Source: Paenilisteria portnoyi (GTDB lineage: Bacteria; Bacillota; Bacilli; Lactobacillales; Listeriaceae). Taken from it: DNA of 64,000 nt. A program made the translations under genes and the position numbers. The stretch covers positions 1 to 64,000 of the forward strand of contig NZ_JAASTT010000001.1 of assembly GCF_014322795.1 (NCBI RefSeq). The letters are read 5' to 3'. The number at the start of each line of letters is the position of its first letter. The first letter of the stretch is position 1. Below, one piece after another: positions 49,775 to 59,808 of the stretch. The notes under the pieces are model-generated. The model saw only the letters and a program-made list of their open reading frames with translations, was not told the DNA's origin and searched no databases.

Positions 49775-50470
49775 TTGAACGAACAACAATTATCAGAACG
49801 GTTAGAAAAAGTGGTATCTTACATACCGGCAGGGTCGCGAATTGCAGACATTGGTAGCGATCATGCATATTTGCCATGTTATGCAGCCCAAAAAGGCCAA
49901 GTAGAGTTTGCGATTGCGGGTGAGGTTGTGGAAGGCCCTTTTCAATCGGCTACAAAACAAGTTCGGAGTCTAGGATTGACAGGAGAAATCGCTGTTCGTA
50001 AAGGTGATGGATTGGCGGTTATTGAACAGGAAGATGCGATTGATGTCGTTGTTATTGCTGGCATGGGCGGAGCACTTATTCGCTCGATTTTAGAAGCAGG
50101 GGCTACGAAATTGGCGGGCGTAAAACGTCTTGTCCTACAGCCGAACATTGCGGCGCACCAGTTGCGTGAATGGGGCGAGGCTAATCAATGGGCGCTTATT
50201 TCCGAAGCGATTTTGTGTGAGGATAATAAGATTTACGAAATACTCGTTTTAGAACCGAGCCCAGAAATTGTGACGTACTCTGACGCAGAGCGCTTATTGG
50301 GACCGTTTTTAATGCGAGAGAAGTCAGCTGTTTTTCAGGCGAAGTGGAGGCATGAATTGGAGAATTGGCAGGGAATTCAGGCTAAAATTGATGCTAATAA
50401 TACAAAGAATGCAGAGAGACTGGCAGAATTAGCCGTGAAAATAAAAATAATAGAGGATGTGTTACGATGA
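49775..50470 (+). CDS. trmK: tRNA (adenine-22-N1) methyltransferase
   Basis: 231 residues: RIADIGSDHAYLPCYAAQKG (SAM motif I), then VVIAGMGGALIRSIL and LVLQPNIAAHQLREW. It makes m1A22 in tRNA-Ser and tRNA-Tyr. The start is TTG at 49775, 8 nt from AAAGGA; an ATG at 49766 lies against the ribosome site. It overlaps yqfO by 4 nt. Confidence 0.93.
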   Translation: MNEQQLSERLEKVVSYIPAGSRIADIGSDHAYLPCYAAQKGQVEFAIAGEVVEGPFQSATKQVRSLGLTGEIAVRKGDGLAVIEQEDAIDVVVIAGMGGALIRSILEAGATKLAGVKRLVLQPNIAAHQLREWGEANQWALISEAILCEDNKIYEILVLEPSPEIVTYSDAERLLGPFLMREKSAVFQAKWRHELENWQGIQAKIDANNTKNAERLAELAVKIKIIEDVLR

Positions 50471-51588
50471 AGGTAGCAAATGGTTACGAGTATGTCGCGG
50501 TTTTAGAAGGTATTGCACCGAAAAAATATGCGATGGATGGCGATCCAATTGGACTTCAAATTGGCGATTTAGCGCGTAAAATCCGCAAAATTATGTTCAC
50601 GCTTGATGTGCTGGAAAATGTGGTAGATGAAGCGATTGAAAAAGGCGTGGACATGATTATCGCGCACCATCCGCTACTTTTCAGACCGCTTAAAAAAATA
50701 GACTTCGCAACGCCTCAAGGTAGAATCGTGAAAAAGTTGATTAAGCATGATATTATCGTTTACGCTGCGCATACGAACTTAGATATTGTGAACGGTGGTG
50801 TGAATGACGCGATTAGTGATTTGCTTGGGCTGAGCGAAACTGAAATCATTGTTCCTACATATACAGAAACTTATAGCAAAATAGCGGTTTATACGCCCGA
50901 CTTTGCGGAGGAGACTATTCGTCTAGCACTAGTTAATAATGGTGCAGGGCGGTTTTCAGACCGTTATTCCGAGTGCACTTTCTCGATTGAAGGAACAGGC
51001 CGGTTCTTGCCTAGTGATCAAGCCAACCCCACAATTGGGCGACCAGGGGATCTTGAAACGGTGCAAGAAATCAAAATTGAAGCAATTTTTCCGCATTCTG
51101 AAATGGATCGAATCGTCAAAGCGGTGAAATTATCGCATCCATATGAGGTTCCAGTGATTGATATTTATCCAATTGAGAATGTTACGTCTGCAATGGGATT
51201 GGGCAGGATTGGAAATTTGCCGAAAACAATTGATTTAGAGGCTTTTATTGGTTTTGTGAAGGAAAAACTTTCAATTGATAGCGTGCGAGTGATTGGGGAA
51301 ACGAATCGTTCTGTGCGAAAAGTGGGGATTATTGGTGGAGATGGTAATAAGTTTATTCATGATGTCAAGCGCGCTGGGGCTGATGTCTACATTACGGGGG
51401 ATATTTACTATCATACAGGGCATGACTTGATGGCGATTGATTTGCCGACAATTGATGCTGGGCACTATATGGAAAAAGTGATGAAAGCGAGCCTATTAAA
51501 GCAATTTGACGAGGCGAGCGAGCTGAATGGATATGAAGTGGATCTCATTGTATCAGAGCGAAATACGAATCCATTTACATTTTATTAA
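50467..51588 (+). CDS. Nif3-like dinuclear metal-centre protein YqfO
   Basis: 373 residues. The Nif3 domain is split by a PII-like insertion (about 130-230). The metal-site motifs are IAHHPLLFRPLKKI, AAHTNLDIVNGG and, near the end, ITGDIYYHTGHDLMAID and DAGHYMEKV. It is often labelled GTP cyclohydrolase 1 type 2 homologue, but the activity is not established. It is translationally coupled to trmK (ATGA). Confidence 0.93.
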   Translation: MKVANGYEYVAVLEGIAPKKYAMDGDPIGLQIGDLARKIRKIMFTLDVLENVVDEAIEKGVDMIIAHHPLLFRPLKKIDFATPQGRIVKKLIKHDIIVYAAHTNLDIVNGGVNDAISDLLGLSETEIIVPTYTETYSKIAVYTPDFAEETIRLALVNNGAGRFSDRYSECTFSIEGTGRFLPSDQANPTIGRPGDLETVQEIKIEAIFPHSEMDRIVKAVKLSHPYEVPVIDIYPIENVTSAMGLGRIGNLPKTIDLEAFIGFVKEKLSIDSVRVIGETNRSVRKVGIIGGDGNKFIHDVKRAGADVYITGDIYYHTGHDLMAIDLPTIDAGHYMEKVMKASLLKQFDEASELNGYEVDLIVSERNTNPFTFY

Positions 51589-51600
51589 GAGGATATGGAC

Positions 51601-51930
51601 ATGATGATTTTTTATTTTTGTGCAGCGATGACTTTTATTAGCGCCGCTGTAAGTTTCGGCTTTTCCATTGATGCATATCGGAGCGCGACGACGGAGACTC
51701 TTTCAAACGCGATGTATGCTGTGTCGAGGAGTTTGGCTTTACTTATTGCTACGACTGTACCTTTCTTTTATCATGTAGATGCGTATCTGTGTGCTGTCGC
51801 GATGGCGATGATTCTTGTGCAACTTTTTGATGGGATTATTGGAATTCGCATCAAAAATACGTTGAAAACAGTAGGACCATTTTGCACAGCGTTTGCTAAT
51901 GTAGTATGTTTAATTATTCTATACATGTAA
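51601..51930 (+). CDS. Small integral membrane protein of unknown function
   Basis: 109 residues, three or four hydrophobic segments (about 2-22, 40-58, 63-83 and 92-109), with little outside the membrane. I do not recognise the family. The ATG at 51601 is 7 nt from AAGAGGA, which overlaps the yqfO end, so it belongs to the trmK-yqfO transcript. A perfect bidirectional terminator follows its stop. Confidence 0.7.
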   Translation: MMIFYFCAAMTFISAAVSFGFSIDAYRSATTETLSNAMYAVSRSLALLIATTVPFFYHVDAYLCAVAMAMILVQLFDGIIGIRIKNTLKTVGPFCTAFANVVCLIILYM

Positions 51931-51971
51931 AAAAGGATTAGAGCAGATATTTCGCGCTCTAATCCTTTTTT
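51929..51971. terminator. Bidirectional terminator before ispH
   Basis: AAAAAAGGATTAGAGC (51929-51944) and GCTCTAATCCTTTTTT (51956-51971) are perfectly complementary over 16 bp. It overlaps both convergent stop codons. Confidence 0.95.
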
Positions 51972-52966
51972 CACTTGCCGCCGTTTTTTAAGTGTTCTAA
52001 ACGGGCAGCGCGTTGTTTTTCAATATTTTTCTTACGGGCGCGCGGTAAAATGCTGACTGGGTCAACATCATGATTGCGCTCCCAAGTTGTAGCATCTTCT
52101 GGGTCATAGGCGTCTAGGAAAACGAGAACTTCCCGAATGATTTGCGTTGGTGTACTCGCTCCAGCAGTGACGGCTACTTTCTTCGCGTCTTTAATCCAAT
52201 CAAGATTCAACTCTTCAATGTTAGCGATTCGATGTGCCGGAACACCCGCTTTTTCTTCGGATACTTGGGCTAAACGATTGCTGTTATTGCTTCTTGGATC
52301 GCCGACAACGATCGTCACATCCGCGCCTTTTGCTTGTTTGGCCACGGCTTCTTGACGAACTTGTGTCGCCATGCAAATTTCTTGATGTTGCTCAGCTTGC
52401 GGATAGACCGACTGGATATAATCCATCAAATCCATCACGTCCCACTGACTCATCGTCGTTTGATTGGTCACAAAAACTTTCTCGTTAGTAAGTGACAGCG
52501 CATCGACATCTTCCATATTTTCAACGAGATGCACGATATCTGGCGCGACACCAACCGCACCTTCTGGCTCTGGATGGCCTTTTTTGCCGATATAAATGAC
52601 ATGAAAACCTTCATGCTTTTTCTCTAAAATTAAATCGTAAGTTCGCGTCACATCGGGGCACGTGGCATCAAGCGTTGTCAGACCTTTCGCTTTGGCGCGT
52701 TCTTTTACGGCCGGCGAAACACCATGTGCTGTGAAAATGACGGTACCACTATCGATTTGGTCTAAAATAGCTTCTCGATTTGGACCATCAAGCGTGACAA
52801 TCCCCACATCTTCAAAAGCTTCTGTGACATGTTGATTATGAACGATCATGCCGAGTATATGAATAGGGCGAGGCAGGTTCGGATCGAGTGAAGCATTACG
52901 CGCAATCACCATCGCATCCACCACGCCGTAACAATAACCACGAGGGGCAATCTTTATAATTTCCAA
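51971..52966 (-). CDS. ispH: 4-hydroxy-3-methylbut-2-enyl diphosphate reductase
   Basis: 331 residues. The iron-sulfur cysteines are C12 ([13 protein letters not shown]), the Cys in LDATCPDVT and the one in [23 protein letters not shown]-like sequence ends the core ([10 protein letters not shown]). It makes IPP and DMAPP in the last step of the MEP isoprenoid route. The start is TTG at 52966 after AGGAGG; an upstream ATG at 52990 lies before the ribosome site. Confidence 0.97.
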   Translation of the reverse strand: MEIIKIAPRGYCYGVVDAMVIARNASLDPNLPRPIHILGMIVHNQHVTEAFEDVGIVTLDGPNREAILDQIDSGTVIFTAHGVSPAVKERAKAKGLTTLDATCPDVTRTYDLILEKKHEGFHVIYIGKKGHPEPEGAVGVAPDIVHLVENMEDVDALSLTNEKVFVTNQTTMSQWDVMDLMDYIQSVYPQAEQHQEICMATQVRQEAVAKQAKGADVTIVVGDPRSNNSNRLAQVSEEKAGVPAHRIANIEELNLDWIKDAKKVAVTAGASTPTQIIREVLVFLDAYDPEDATTWERNHDVDPVSILPRARKKNIEKQRAARLEHLKNGGK

Positions 52967-53039
52967 TGTTAAACCTCCTAAATTTCTCAAGGTGTAGCAA
53001 TAGTTAGGCAGGACAACAAAAATGCCGACTACTTATCTA

Positions 53040-53068
53040 TTATAAGCCAGATTTCGCATGGTTTCAAC
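53040..53068 (-). promoter_or_regulatory. Promoter of ispH
   Basis: On the minus strand TTGAAA (53068-53063) and TATAAT (53045-53040) are 17 nt apart. Confidence 0.85.
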
Positions 53069-53107
53069 TAGCGGAGTTCTACTGGATGAAAAACGTCTAA
53101 ATTCCCC

Positions 53108-53136
53108 TTGTCCAATTGTTTTTTTAATGCTACAAT
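53108..53136 (+). promoter_or_regulatory. Promoter of the secreted SGNH hydrolase
   Basis: TTGTCC (53108-53113) and TACAAT (53131-53136), 17-nt spacer, 60 nt before the start. Confidence 0.65.
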
Positions 53137-53196
53137 GAATCGTTTTTTATGGTTATTTTCGACTATAGAGGCAAATTATAATGAGGAGTGGAAAAG

Positions 53197-53883
53197 ATGA
53201 AGAAACTAGTATTAATAATGGCATTGCTATTAACTTTAACGATGGGTACAGGTAAAGTTAATGCGGCCGAGGTAACGGATTGGACGAACACAACTTGGAA
53301 TGTCTTGGGGGATAGCTTGACAGATCCAAATAATACAACGGCAACTAAAAGGTATTTTGACTACATTCAGGAAGACATGAAGATTAAAAAAGTCAATAAT
53401 TATGGTAAGAGTGGCTCTACGATATCGAATCTTTCCTTACCAATGAGTGAACGTTACATATCTATGGATGATAGTGCGAATTTGATTACTGTTTTTGGAG
53501 GTCTTAATGACTATGGCAGAAATGTGGAGCTCGGTACGCTAAATGATACTGCGAATAGCACGTATTACGGTGCGCTCGATACGCTTCTAAAAGGCTTGGT
53601 TAAAAAATATCCTAATAAAAAAATCGGCTTTATCTCGATGTACAGCCGGACCTTTTTCCCACCCGTAAATCATATCAGTATCCCAGATTATGCGTATGTT
53701 AATGCGGAGATTGATATTTGTGATCGCTATAATATTAAGCATTTGAACTTATATGAAATTGATTCGCTTAACTTGGGTAGCTCTGAAGGTAGGCAGTATG
53801 GTGCTCCGGATGGCGTTCATTTGAATACGCAAGGGCATCAGCATCTTGCAGAAATAATGGAGCCATTTATTAAAAGTTTATAA
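53197..53883 (+). CDS. Secreted SGNH/GDSL-type hydrolase
   Basis: 228 residues with a signal peptide (KK, hydrophobic core, predicted cut after VNA at about residue 23) and no lipobox. Block I is GDSLTD with Ser near 40, block III is GGLNDY, and block V is DGVHLNTQGHQHL with the catalytic Asp and His. It is likely an extracellular esterase or carbohydrate deacetylase; the substrate is unknown. It has its own promoter and terminator. It sits between ispH and cshB, which I recall as adjacent in L. monocytogenes, so it may be a lineage-specific addition. Confidence 0.88.
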   Translation: MKKLVLIMALLLTLTMGTGKVNAAEVTDWTNTTWNVLGDSLTDPNNTTATKRYFDYIQEDMKIKKVNNYGKSGSTISNLSLPMSERYISMDDSANLITVFGGLNDYGRNVELGTLNDTANSTYYGALDTLLKGLVKKYPNKKIGFISMYSRTFFPPVNHISIPDYAYVNAEIDICDRYNIKHLNLYEIDSLNLGSSEGRQYGAPDGVHLNTQGHQHLAEIMEPFIKSL

Positions 53884-53920
53884 TTGGTCCAATTTTGCTG
53901 AATTAAAATGAAAGTATGGA

Positions 53921-53969
53921 GTCTTCTCAACAAGTTAGGAAATTTGTCTAACTTTTGAGAAGGCTTTTT
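53921..53969 (+). terminator. Terminator after the SGNH hydrolase
   Basis: GTCTTCTCAACAAGTTAG (53921-53938) pairs with CTAACTTTTGAGAAGGC (53948-53964) with a small interruption, followed by T residues to 53969. Confidence 0.9.
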
Positions 53970-54020
53970 GGGTTAGATAGGTTGAAGCGGTGTTATGAAG
54001 TAGATTCTCCAACTTTACTA

Positions 54021-54050
54021 GTGACTGTATACCCTATTGTGTGCTATACT
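54021..54050 (+). promoter_or_regulatory. Extended -10 promoter of cshB
   Basis: TGCTATACT (54042-54050) is an extended -10 box. A weak -35, GTGACT (54021-54026), lies 18 nt upstream. Confidence 0.6.
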
Positions 54051-54079
54051 AACGTTTAGGAACAGAACGGAGTGGAAAA

Positions 54080-55399
54080 ATGAACAAAAAAACAAGGTTT
54101 GATCAATTTCATTTTCAACCTTTTATTCAGCTTGCCATTGATAAATTAGGTTTTTATGAACCAACAGAGGTACAACAGAAATTAATTCCGGCAATTATGA
54201 AAGGCGAAAGCGTTGTGGGGCAATCTCAAACGGGAACTGGGAAGACGCATACTTTCTTACTGCCAATTATCAACAAAATTAGAGCGGACAAAGATAGCGT
54301 GCAGGCAGTTATTACAGCGCCTAGTCGTGAGCTCGCAACACAAATTCATAACGAAATCAAAAAACTCATCAAATATAGCGATGACGACATTCGTTCGCTA
54401 CTCGTTATTGGTGGTACGGATAAACAAAGAACGATCGATCGTTTGAAGAAGCAGCAGCCACATATTGTTGTTGGTACGCCTGGTCGAATTAATGATTTAA
54501 TTCGTGAAACAGCGCTACTCGTTCATACAACGCAAGTCTTTGTTATCGATGAAGCCGATATGACGCTTGATATGGGATTCTTAATGGATGTCGATCAAAT
54601 TGCGAGCAAAATGCCTGAGAACCTGCAAATGCTTGTTTTCTCAGCAACAATCCCGCAAAAATTGAAACCTTTCTTGAAGAAATACATGGAAAATCCGCGT
54701 TATGAGCATATTCAGCCTCAAGCTTTGGCGAATACGGATGTGGCGCATCAACTGATTGCCCGTCGTAGTAAGAATAAAATCGATATTCTAAAAGACGCGC
54801 TCGTAGCTTACCAACCATATTTAGCAGTCGTTTTCACAAACACGAAAGCAATGGCGGATGAAGTGGCGAAAGGCTTGACAGAACGCGGTTTGAAAGTTGC
54901 TAAGATTCATGGCGGAGTCGAAGCTCGCGAGCGTAAACGTACAATGAAACAATTGGAAAGCTTGGAATACCAATATGTTGTGGCGACTGATTTAGCGGCA
55001 CGTGGTATTGATATTCAAGGAATCAGCCATATCATTAACTACGAATTACCAAGCGATCTTGATTTTTATATCCATAGAACGGGTCGTACAGGTCGCGCGG
55101 GGCACTCTGGTATCGCGCTTACGATTTACGAACCATCGGATGAGGATGCACTGAACCAATTGGAAAAAATGAATATCGAATTCAAGCACATCGATCTTAA
55201 AAATGGCGAATTTGTTGATGCGGATGACCGTAATCGTCGTCAAAAACGTGAAGCGAAGCGCGAAGCAGCGGATCCACGCGAAATCGGTATGCGTAAAAAA
55301 GCCAAAGAAAAAGGCAAACCAAACTACAAAAAGAAACTGAACTACAAAATGAATGAAATTAAACGTCGCGAAAGAAAAATGAACAAACGCGGGAGGTAA
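54080..55399 (+). CDS. cshB: DEAD-box RNA helicase CshB
   Basis: 439 residues. The Q-motif region is [13 protein letters not shown], motif I is [11 protein letters not shown], motif II is [10 protein letters not shown], motif III is FSATIP and motif VI is [11 protein letters not shown] basic C-terminal tail rich in Arg and Lys follows. CshB helps cold adaptation and RNA turnover in Bacilli. It is followed 5 nt later by nfo. Confidence 0.95.
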   Translation: MNKKTRFDQFHFQPFIQLAIDKLGFYEPTEVQQKLIPAIMKGESVVGQSQTGTGKTHTFLLPIINKIRADKDSVQAVITAPSRELATQIHNEIKKLIKYSDDDIRSLLVIGGTDKQRTIDRLKKQQPHIVVGTPGRINDLIRETALLVHTTQVFVIDEADMTLDMGFLMDVDQIASKMPENLQMLVFSATIPQKLKPFLKKYMENPRYEHIQPQALANTDVAHQLIARRSKNKIDILKDALVAYQPYLAVVFTNTKAMADEVAKGLTERGLKVAKIHGGVEARERKRTMKQLESLEYQYVVATDLAARGIDIQGISHIINYELPSDLDFYIHRTGRTGRAGHSGIALTIYEPSDEDALNQLEKMNIEFKHIDLKNGEFVDADDRNRRQKREAKREAADPREIGMRKKAKEKGKPNYKKKLNYKMNEIKRRERKMNKRGR

Positions 55400-55404
55400 T
55401 TAGC

Positions 55405-56301
55405 ATGTTAAGATTAGGCTCACATGTTTCGATGAGCGGTAAAGATATGATGCTTGCCGCAAGTCAGGAAGCAGCGTCTTATGGATCGAATACATTCATG
55501 ATCTACACGGGCGCGCCACAAAATACACGACGAAAACCGATTGAAGACTTGAACATTGAAGCGGGACTTGCGCATATGAAAGAGCATGACATCACGGATA
55601 TCGTGGTGCATGCCCCTTACATTATTAATATTGGAAATGCCGTGAAACCAGAAACATTTGAAATCGGCGTGACTTTTTTGCAGTCAGAAGTGGAACGTAC
55701 GGCGGCTCTTGGCGCGAAACAAATCGTTCTTCATCCTGGCGCACATGTTGGTGAAGGCGCAGAAATGGGCATCAAGCAGATTATTAAAGGCTTGAATGAA
55801 TCGTTGAAACCGGATCAGAACGTGCAAGTTGCTCTGGAAACGATGGCTGGAAAAGGCACAGAGATTGGCCGAACGTTTGAAGAAATCGCAGCGATTATGG
55901 ACGGTGTGACGCATAATGAGTTACTTTCTGTGACGTTTGATACGTGTCACGTGCATGATGCTGGTTATGATATTGTGAACGATTTTGACGGCGTTTTGAA
56001 CCAGTTTGATAAAATTATTGGTTTGGATCGCTTGAAAGTGTTACATATCAATGATAGTAAGAATGAACGAGGCGCGCATAAAGATCGTCACGCGAATATT
56101 GGCTTCGGTCATATTGGCTTTGACGCGCTGAATTATATCGTGCATCATCCACAGCTGGACGACATTTCTAAAATTTTGGAAACGCCGTACGTTGGTGAAG
56201 ATAAGAAGAATAAGAAAGCTCCGTATAAGCATGAAATTGCGATGCTACGTAGCCAAACATTTGATCCAGATTTGTTAACGAAAATCATGGCGGCCGAATA
56301 A
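55405..56301 (+). CDS. nfo: Endonuclease IV (AP endonuclease)
   Basis: 298 residues: [51 protein letters not shown] and [20 protein letters not shown] (exactly 20) supply the zinc ligands. It cuts abasic sites in base excision repair. AGGAGG-like GGGAGGT overlaps the cshB end, so the two genes are coupled. Confidence 0.97.
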   Translation: MLRLGSHVSMSGKDMMLAASQEAASYGSNTFMIYTGAPQNTRRKPIEDLNIEAGLAHMKEHDITDIVVHAPYIINIGNAVKPETFEIGVTFLQSEVERTAALGAKQIVLHPGAHVGEGAEMGIKQIIKGLNESLKPDQNVQVALETMAGKGTEIGRTFEEIAAIMDGVTHNELLSVTFDTCHVHDAGYDIVNDFDGVLNQFDKIIGLDRLKVLHINDSKNERGAHKDRHANIGFGHIGFDALNYIVHHPQLDDISKILETPYVGEDKKNKKAPYKHEIAMLRSQTFDPDLLTKIMAAE

Positions 56302-56325
56302 GGCGCTAATAAAGGAGATAAAAAC

Positions 56326-57252
56326 ATGACAAAATCACTCGTTTTTGGACATAAAAACCCGGATACAGATACCATTTGTTCGGCGATTGCCTATGCTGAA
56401 CTAAAGAAAGCGCAAGGTCAAGATATTGAAGCAGTTCGTCTTGGCGAAATCAATAGTGAGACGGCTTTCGTCCTTGATTATTTCAAGGTAGAAGCGCCGC
56501 GCCTTGTTGAAACGGTTGCGAATGAAGTAAAAACGGTTAGCTTAGTAGATCATAATGAGAAGCAACAAAGCGTAGCTGATATTGAAGATGTTACTGTAGT
56601 AGAAGTTATCGATCATCATCGTATCGCGAATTTTGAAACGGCAGATCCTTTGTATTACCGCGCGGAGCCAGTTGGTTGTACAGCAACAATTCTTTCCAAA
56701 ATATTCCAGGAAAAAGGCATCGAAATTTCGAAAACGACGGCGGGTCTTATGCTTTCGGCGATTATTTCCGATACTTTGTTGTACCAATCACCAACGTGTA
56801 CACCGGAAGATAAGGAAGTCGCTGAAAAATTAGCAGCTATTGCAGGCGTTGAAACAGCTACATATGGCTTGGACATGTTAAAAGCTGGTGCAGATGTGAC
56901 GACTAAAACGGTTCCTGAACTATTGCTGGACGCCAAAGAATTCGAAATGGGCGGTTCGAAAGTAGAAATCGCACAAATCAATGTTGTCGATGAAAAAGAT
57001 GTGTTGGTGCGCCAAACAGAAGTGGAAGCAGAAATGAGCAAACGGATCGCTGATAAAGGTCTTGATTTGTATTTGTTCGTCATCACCAATATTTTGACGA
57101 ATGATTCTGTAGCCATTGCGCTTGGTAGCAAAACTGATAAAGTCGAAGCGGCGTATGGCGTTGTTTTTGCGACGAATGTGGCACCGCTAGCCGGTGTTGT
57201 ATCGCGTAAGAAGCAAGTTGTGCCAATTTTGACAGAGATTTTTGCGAAATAG
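56326..57252 (+). CDS. ppaC: Manganese-dependent inorganic pyrophosphatase
   Basis: 308 residues, DHH family [43 protein letters not shown] and the C-terminal SRKKQVVP with substrate-binding basic residues. It hydrolyses pyrophosphate in the cytoplasm. RBS AAAGGAGA. It follows nfo by 24 nt. Confidence 0.97.
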   Translation: MTKSLVFGHKNPDTDTICSAIAYAELKKAQGQDIEAVRLGEINSETAFVLDYFKVEAPRLVETVANEVKTVSLVDHNEKQQSVADIEDVTVVEVIDHHRIANFETADPLYYRAEPVGCTATILSKIFQEKGIEISKTTAGLMLSAIISDTLLYQSPTCTPEDKEVAEKLAAIAGVETATYGLDMLKAGADVTTKTVPELLLDAKEFEMGGSKVEIAQINVVDEKDVLVRQTEVEAEMSKRIADKGLDLYLFVITNILTNDSVAIALGSKTDKVEAAYGVVFATNVAPLAGVVSRKKQVVPILTEIFAK

Positions 57253-57260
57253 TAACATAG

Positions 57261-57294
57261 AGAAGCAGCTTAGTTTTATAGGCTGTTTCTTTTT
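57261..57294 (+). terminator. Terminator after ppaC
   Basis: AGAAGCAGCT (57261-57270) pairs with GGCTGTTTCT (57281-57290) with two wobbles, followed by T residues. Confidence 0.7.
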
Positions 57295-57315
57295 CTATAG
57301 GAAGGGGCGATTATA

Positions 57316-58125
57316 TTGGAGATAGATCGTTTGGATAGCCTATCATTGGTGGAACAGGTGGAGCTATGGAATGAGGCATTTGCAGATTATCTCGTACCGG
57401 CTGATATGACCGAAGCGAGTTTCACTGCCAGAATGGAGAAATTGCAACAATCACCACACGAGTCGTTAATCGCAAAAGTGGATGGCGAAGCTGCGGCGAT
57501 TATATTGACGGGAACGCGCGACTTTACAAATACTAGAATGGCGTGGATTGGCGGACTCGCGGTTGTGCCGAGATTTAGAAAAATGGGGATATCGAATCAA
57601 CTTTTGGAGCGGCTTTTTGAAAGTTACCGAGAGCAGGGCGTGGATGAATCGCGTTTAGAGGTGATTTCAGAGAATATTCCTGCGCTTCGACTTTATCAAA
57701 AGTTAGGCTACACGCAGATAAATGAATTGATTTATCTTACTGGGACTTTGCAGGATTTTGGTGTGGCGGGGTATCGCTTGAAAGAAGTGAACGATCCGAA
57801 CGATTACATAGCGCTAGAAGAGGATGCGTCACCATGGCAAAATCGGATTGCAGCACATCATAAAATCGCGACTATTTGGCGGAATGATGAGCAGTTAGGT
57901 TACATTGTGTATGGGATTTCGGATGAGAATCTGATTCTTTTGCAAGTGAGATTAAATAATGCGCCAAATCAAATTCTAGGATTATTGCAGGGTTTTCACG
58001 ATATGTATGGCAGTATTTCTTGTGCGGTTTTTAATGAGATCGTGACAAGCGAGTATCTCCCTGTTTTATTGGACAGAGGCTTTGAAAAAGTAGCGACACA
58101 AATCCAGATGCGTAAAAAAATCTAG
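57316..58125 (+). CDS. GNAT-family N-acetyltransferase
   Basis: 269 residues. The GNAT core is at about 1-145, with WIGGLAVVPRFRKMGISNQLLER (acetyl-CoA loop RxxGxS) and LRLYQKLGYTQ. The C-terminal 120 residues look like a second, degenerate GNAT-like unit. The substrate is unknown. The start is TTG at 57316, behind GAAGGGGCGA. It converges on the TspO-like gene. Confidence 0.82.
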   Translation: MEIDRLDSLSLVEQVELWNEAFADYLVPADMTEASFTARMEKLQQSPHESLIAKVDGEAAAIILTGTRDFTNTRMAWIGGLAVVPRFRKMGISNQLLERLFESYREQGVDESRLEVISENIPALRLYQKLGYTQINELIYLTGTLQDFGVAGYRLKEVNDPNDYIALEEDASPWQNRIAAHHKIATIWRNDEQLGYIVYGISDENLILLQVRLNNAPNQILGLLQGFHDMYGSISCAVFNEIVTSEYLPVLLDRGFEKVATQIQMRKKI

Positions 58126-58126
58126 C

Positions 58127-58159
58127 AAAAAGCGTTTTCCACTCGGGAAAACGCTTTTT
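58127..58159. terminator. Bidirectional terminator between GNAT and TspO-like genes
   Basis: AAAAAGCGTTTTCC (58127-58140) pairs with GGGAAAACGCTTTTT (58145-58159), perfect over 14 bp. Confidence 0.93.
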
Positions 58160-58164
58160 AACAC

Positions 58165-58878
58165 CTATGTTCTCCGACGAATCGGAATAAAGTTTGCCAA
58201 GAAAAGGACAATAGCCAGAATCAGCGCTGTGTAGGAAACGACGGCGTTCCAGTCCAGTACACGGATATAAATCCCAACGAATGCCCAGACAAAGACAAGT
58301 GGCGCGATCCAATCGTTTTCGCGGGCTCGGAAAGTATAGGCGATAAGCGTCGCGACAATGAGTAGCACAATCGTCCAAACGCCTTCGCCAAGTCCCAAGA
58401 AGCTAGTGATTTCTTTCCAAGTCAGGTAATAACAAATATTTGCGATAGTTGCCACGCTGACCCAACCTAAGTAGAGACTGATCGGCGCCCTCCAAATGAG
58501 TGATTTTGTCACGGCTTGTTGTGCTTTGTACAACGTGATGAGACCAATTAAGAGTAAGAGCATGACAATTACGGAGCTTAGATAATACCCATAATGCCAG
58601 CAAACAATCCATAAACCGTTTAATAAAGACGTTATCGAGAATGAAAAGGCGAGCGCTTGCGTCACATTTTTTCGGTTGAAAGTCAGCGCGATGAGCCATA
58701 GGAACAAGCTGAGGTAAATCACGCCCCAAATAATAAATACATATCCCTCTGGTGTAAATAAAACATCGAGGCGATTGGAGATTTCCCCAGTATTCACGCC
58801 ATTCAGCGGTAAAATATTAGCGAGTGCATTCATGCCAACCATGATCACAAAGCACAGATACATCCAGATTAATTTCAT
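58165..58878 (-). CDS. TspO/MBR-related tryptophan-rich membrane protein
   Basis: 237 residues with about seven hydrophobic segments. FTPEGYVFIIWGVIYLSL near residue 45 matches the TspO-like PxxxFxxxWxxxY pattern, and several Trp residues are spaced through the membrane region. TspO homologues bind porphyrins, and the longer members like this one are uncharacterised. The ATG at 58878 is 6 nt from GGAGGTG; an ATG five codons earlier lies in front of it. Confidence 0.75.
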   Translation of the reverse strand: MKLIWMYLCFVIMVGMNALANILPLNGVNTGEISNRLDVLFTPEGYVFIIWGVIYLSLFLWLIALTFNRKNVTQALAFSFSITSLLNGLWIVCWHYGYYLSSVIVMLLLLIGLITLYKAQQAVTKSLIWRAPISLYLGWVSVATIANICYYLTWKEITSFLGLGEGVWTIVLLIVATLIAYTFRARENDWIAPLVFVWAFVGIYIRVLDWNAVVSYTALILAIVLFLANFIPIRRRT

Positions 58879-58969
58879 TTTAAACACCTCCATAGTTGTG
58901 TTTTCCCTTTATCGCCCTTCATTAATCATCTGATAAACGAATAAAAATGATAAATAGGAGTGATTACGA

Positions 58970-58998
58970 TTTACAGGTTCCCTATTTTTATGTATACT
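58970..58998 (+). promoter_or_regulatory. Promoter of zurA-zurM-zur with possible Zur half-site
   Basis: TTTACA (58970-58975) and TATACT (58993-58998) with a 17-nt spacer. ATTACGA at 58963-58969 equals one half of the known Bacillus Zur box (TCGTAAT-N-ATTACGA), but the other half is not there. AAATAGG/CCTATTT also flank the -35 region. Zinc repression by Zur is expected; the exact operator is unsure. Confidence 0.65.
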
Positions 58999-59043
58999 AG
59001 GTAAAGTAGTGATTTTTAAGTATAGAAGGAGTTTTTTCAAGGT

Positions 59044-59808
59044 ATGGATGAGATATTAAAGGTAGCGAACATTTCCTACCATTATGATAAAGAAGAAGTG
59101 CTCCAGAGAATCAACTTATCAATCAAAAAAGGCAGCTTCACGGGGATTATTGGGCCGAATGGTTCTGGGAAATCGACGTTGCTGAAACTGATTTTAGGTC
59201 TTCTAAAAACGCAGCAAGGCGAGATTACCTTGTTCGGGAAACCGCATGCAGACTTTAAAGATTGGTCTAAAATTGGCTTTGTATCGCAAAAGTCGAATGC
59301 GTTTAACGGTGCTTTTCCTGCCACGGTGAAAGAAGTCGTGTCTAGCGGTTTGGTGAAGAAGAAGGGGATGTTTCGCCGATTGAATCGTCATGATTTTGAA
59401 GCGGTCTACGAGGCACTGGACATTGTGGATATGCGACGGTTTGCGGGGCGGAATATCGGCGAGCTTTCTGGTGGACAACAGCAACGTGTTTTTATCGCCC
59501 GGGCGCTTGTGAGTAAGCCGGAGATGCTGATTTTGGATGAGCCAACGGTTGGGATTGATGCGCAGAATGTGGCTTCTTTTTACGAGTTATTGAAAGAGCT
59601 GAATGCGAAAGAGGACATTACGATGCTGCTCGTGACGCATGATATTTTAGCGGTGAATTCGTATGTGGATCATATTGTCAGCATGAATACGAAGGTGCTT
59701 TTTGACGGGACCGCGGTCGATTATCAGCTGTACTTAGAGGAACGAGAACTTGAGGCGCTTGAGGCGAGTCGGATTGGGGTGACACACTGTGATTGCGAAC
59801 CTGTTTGA
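59044..59808 (+). CDS. zurA: Zinc ABC transporter ATP-binding protein
   Basis: 254 residues: Walker A GPNGSGKST (37-45), signature LSGGQQQRVFIARAL, Walker B LILDEPTVGID. It powers zinc import (ZnuC type). The gene overlaps the permease by 20 nt. A substrate-binding protein gene is not present in the window. Confidence 0.94.
   Translation: MDEILKVANISYHYDKEEVLQRINLSIKKGSFTGIIGPNGSGKSTLLKLILGLLKTQQGEITLFGKPHADFKDWSKIGFVSQKSNAFNGAFPATVKEVVSSGLVKKKGMFRRLNRHDFEAVYEALDIVDMRRFAGRNIGELSGGQQQRVFIARALVSKPEMLILDEPTVGIDAQNVASFYELLKELNAKEDITMLLVTHDILAVNSYVDHIVSMNTKVLFDGTAVDYQLYLEERELEALEASRIGVTHCDCEPV

Noticed and set aside
56655-57131. 158-residue minus-strand frame opposite ppaC
   Set aside because: It is a Ser-rich antisense frame of a clear PpaC with no domain and no ribosome site.
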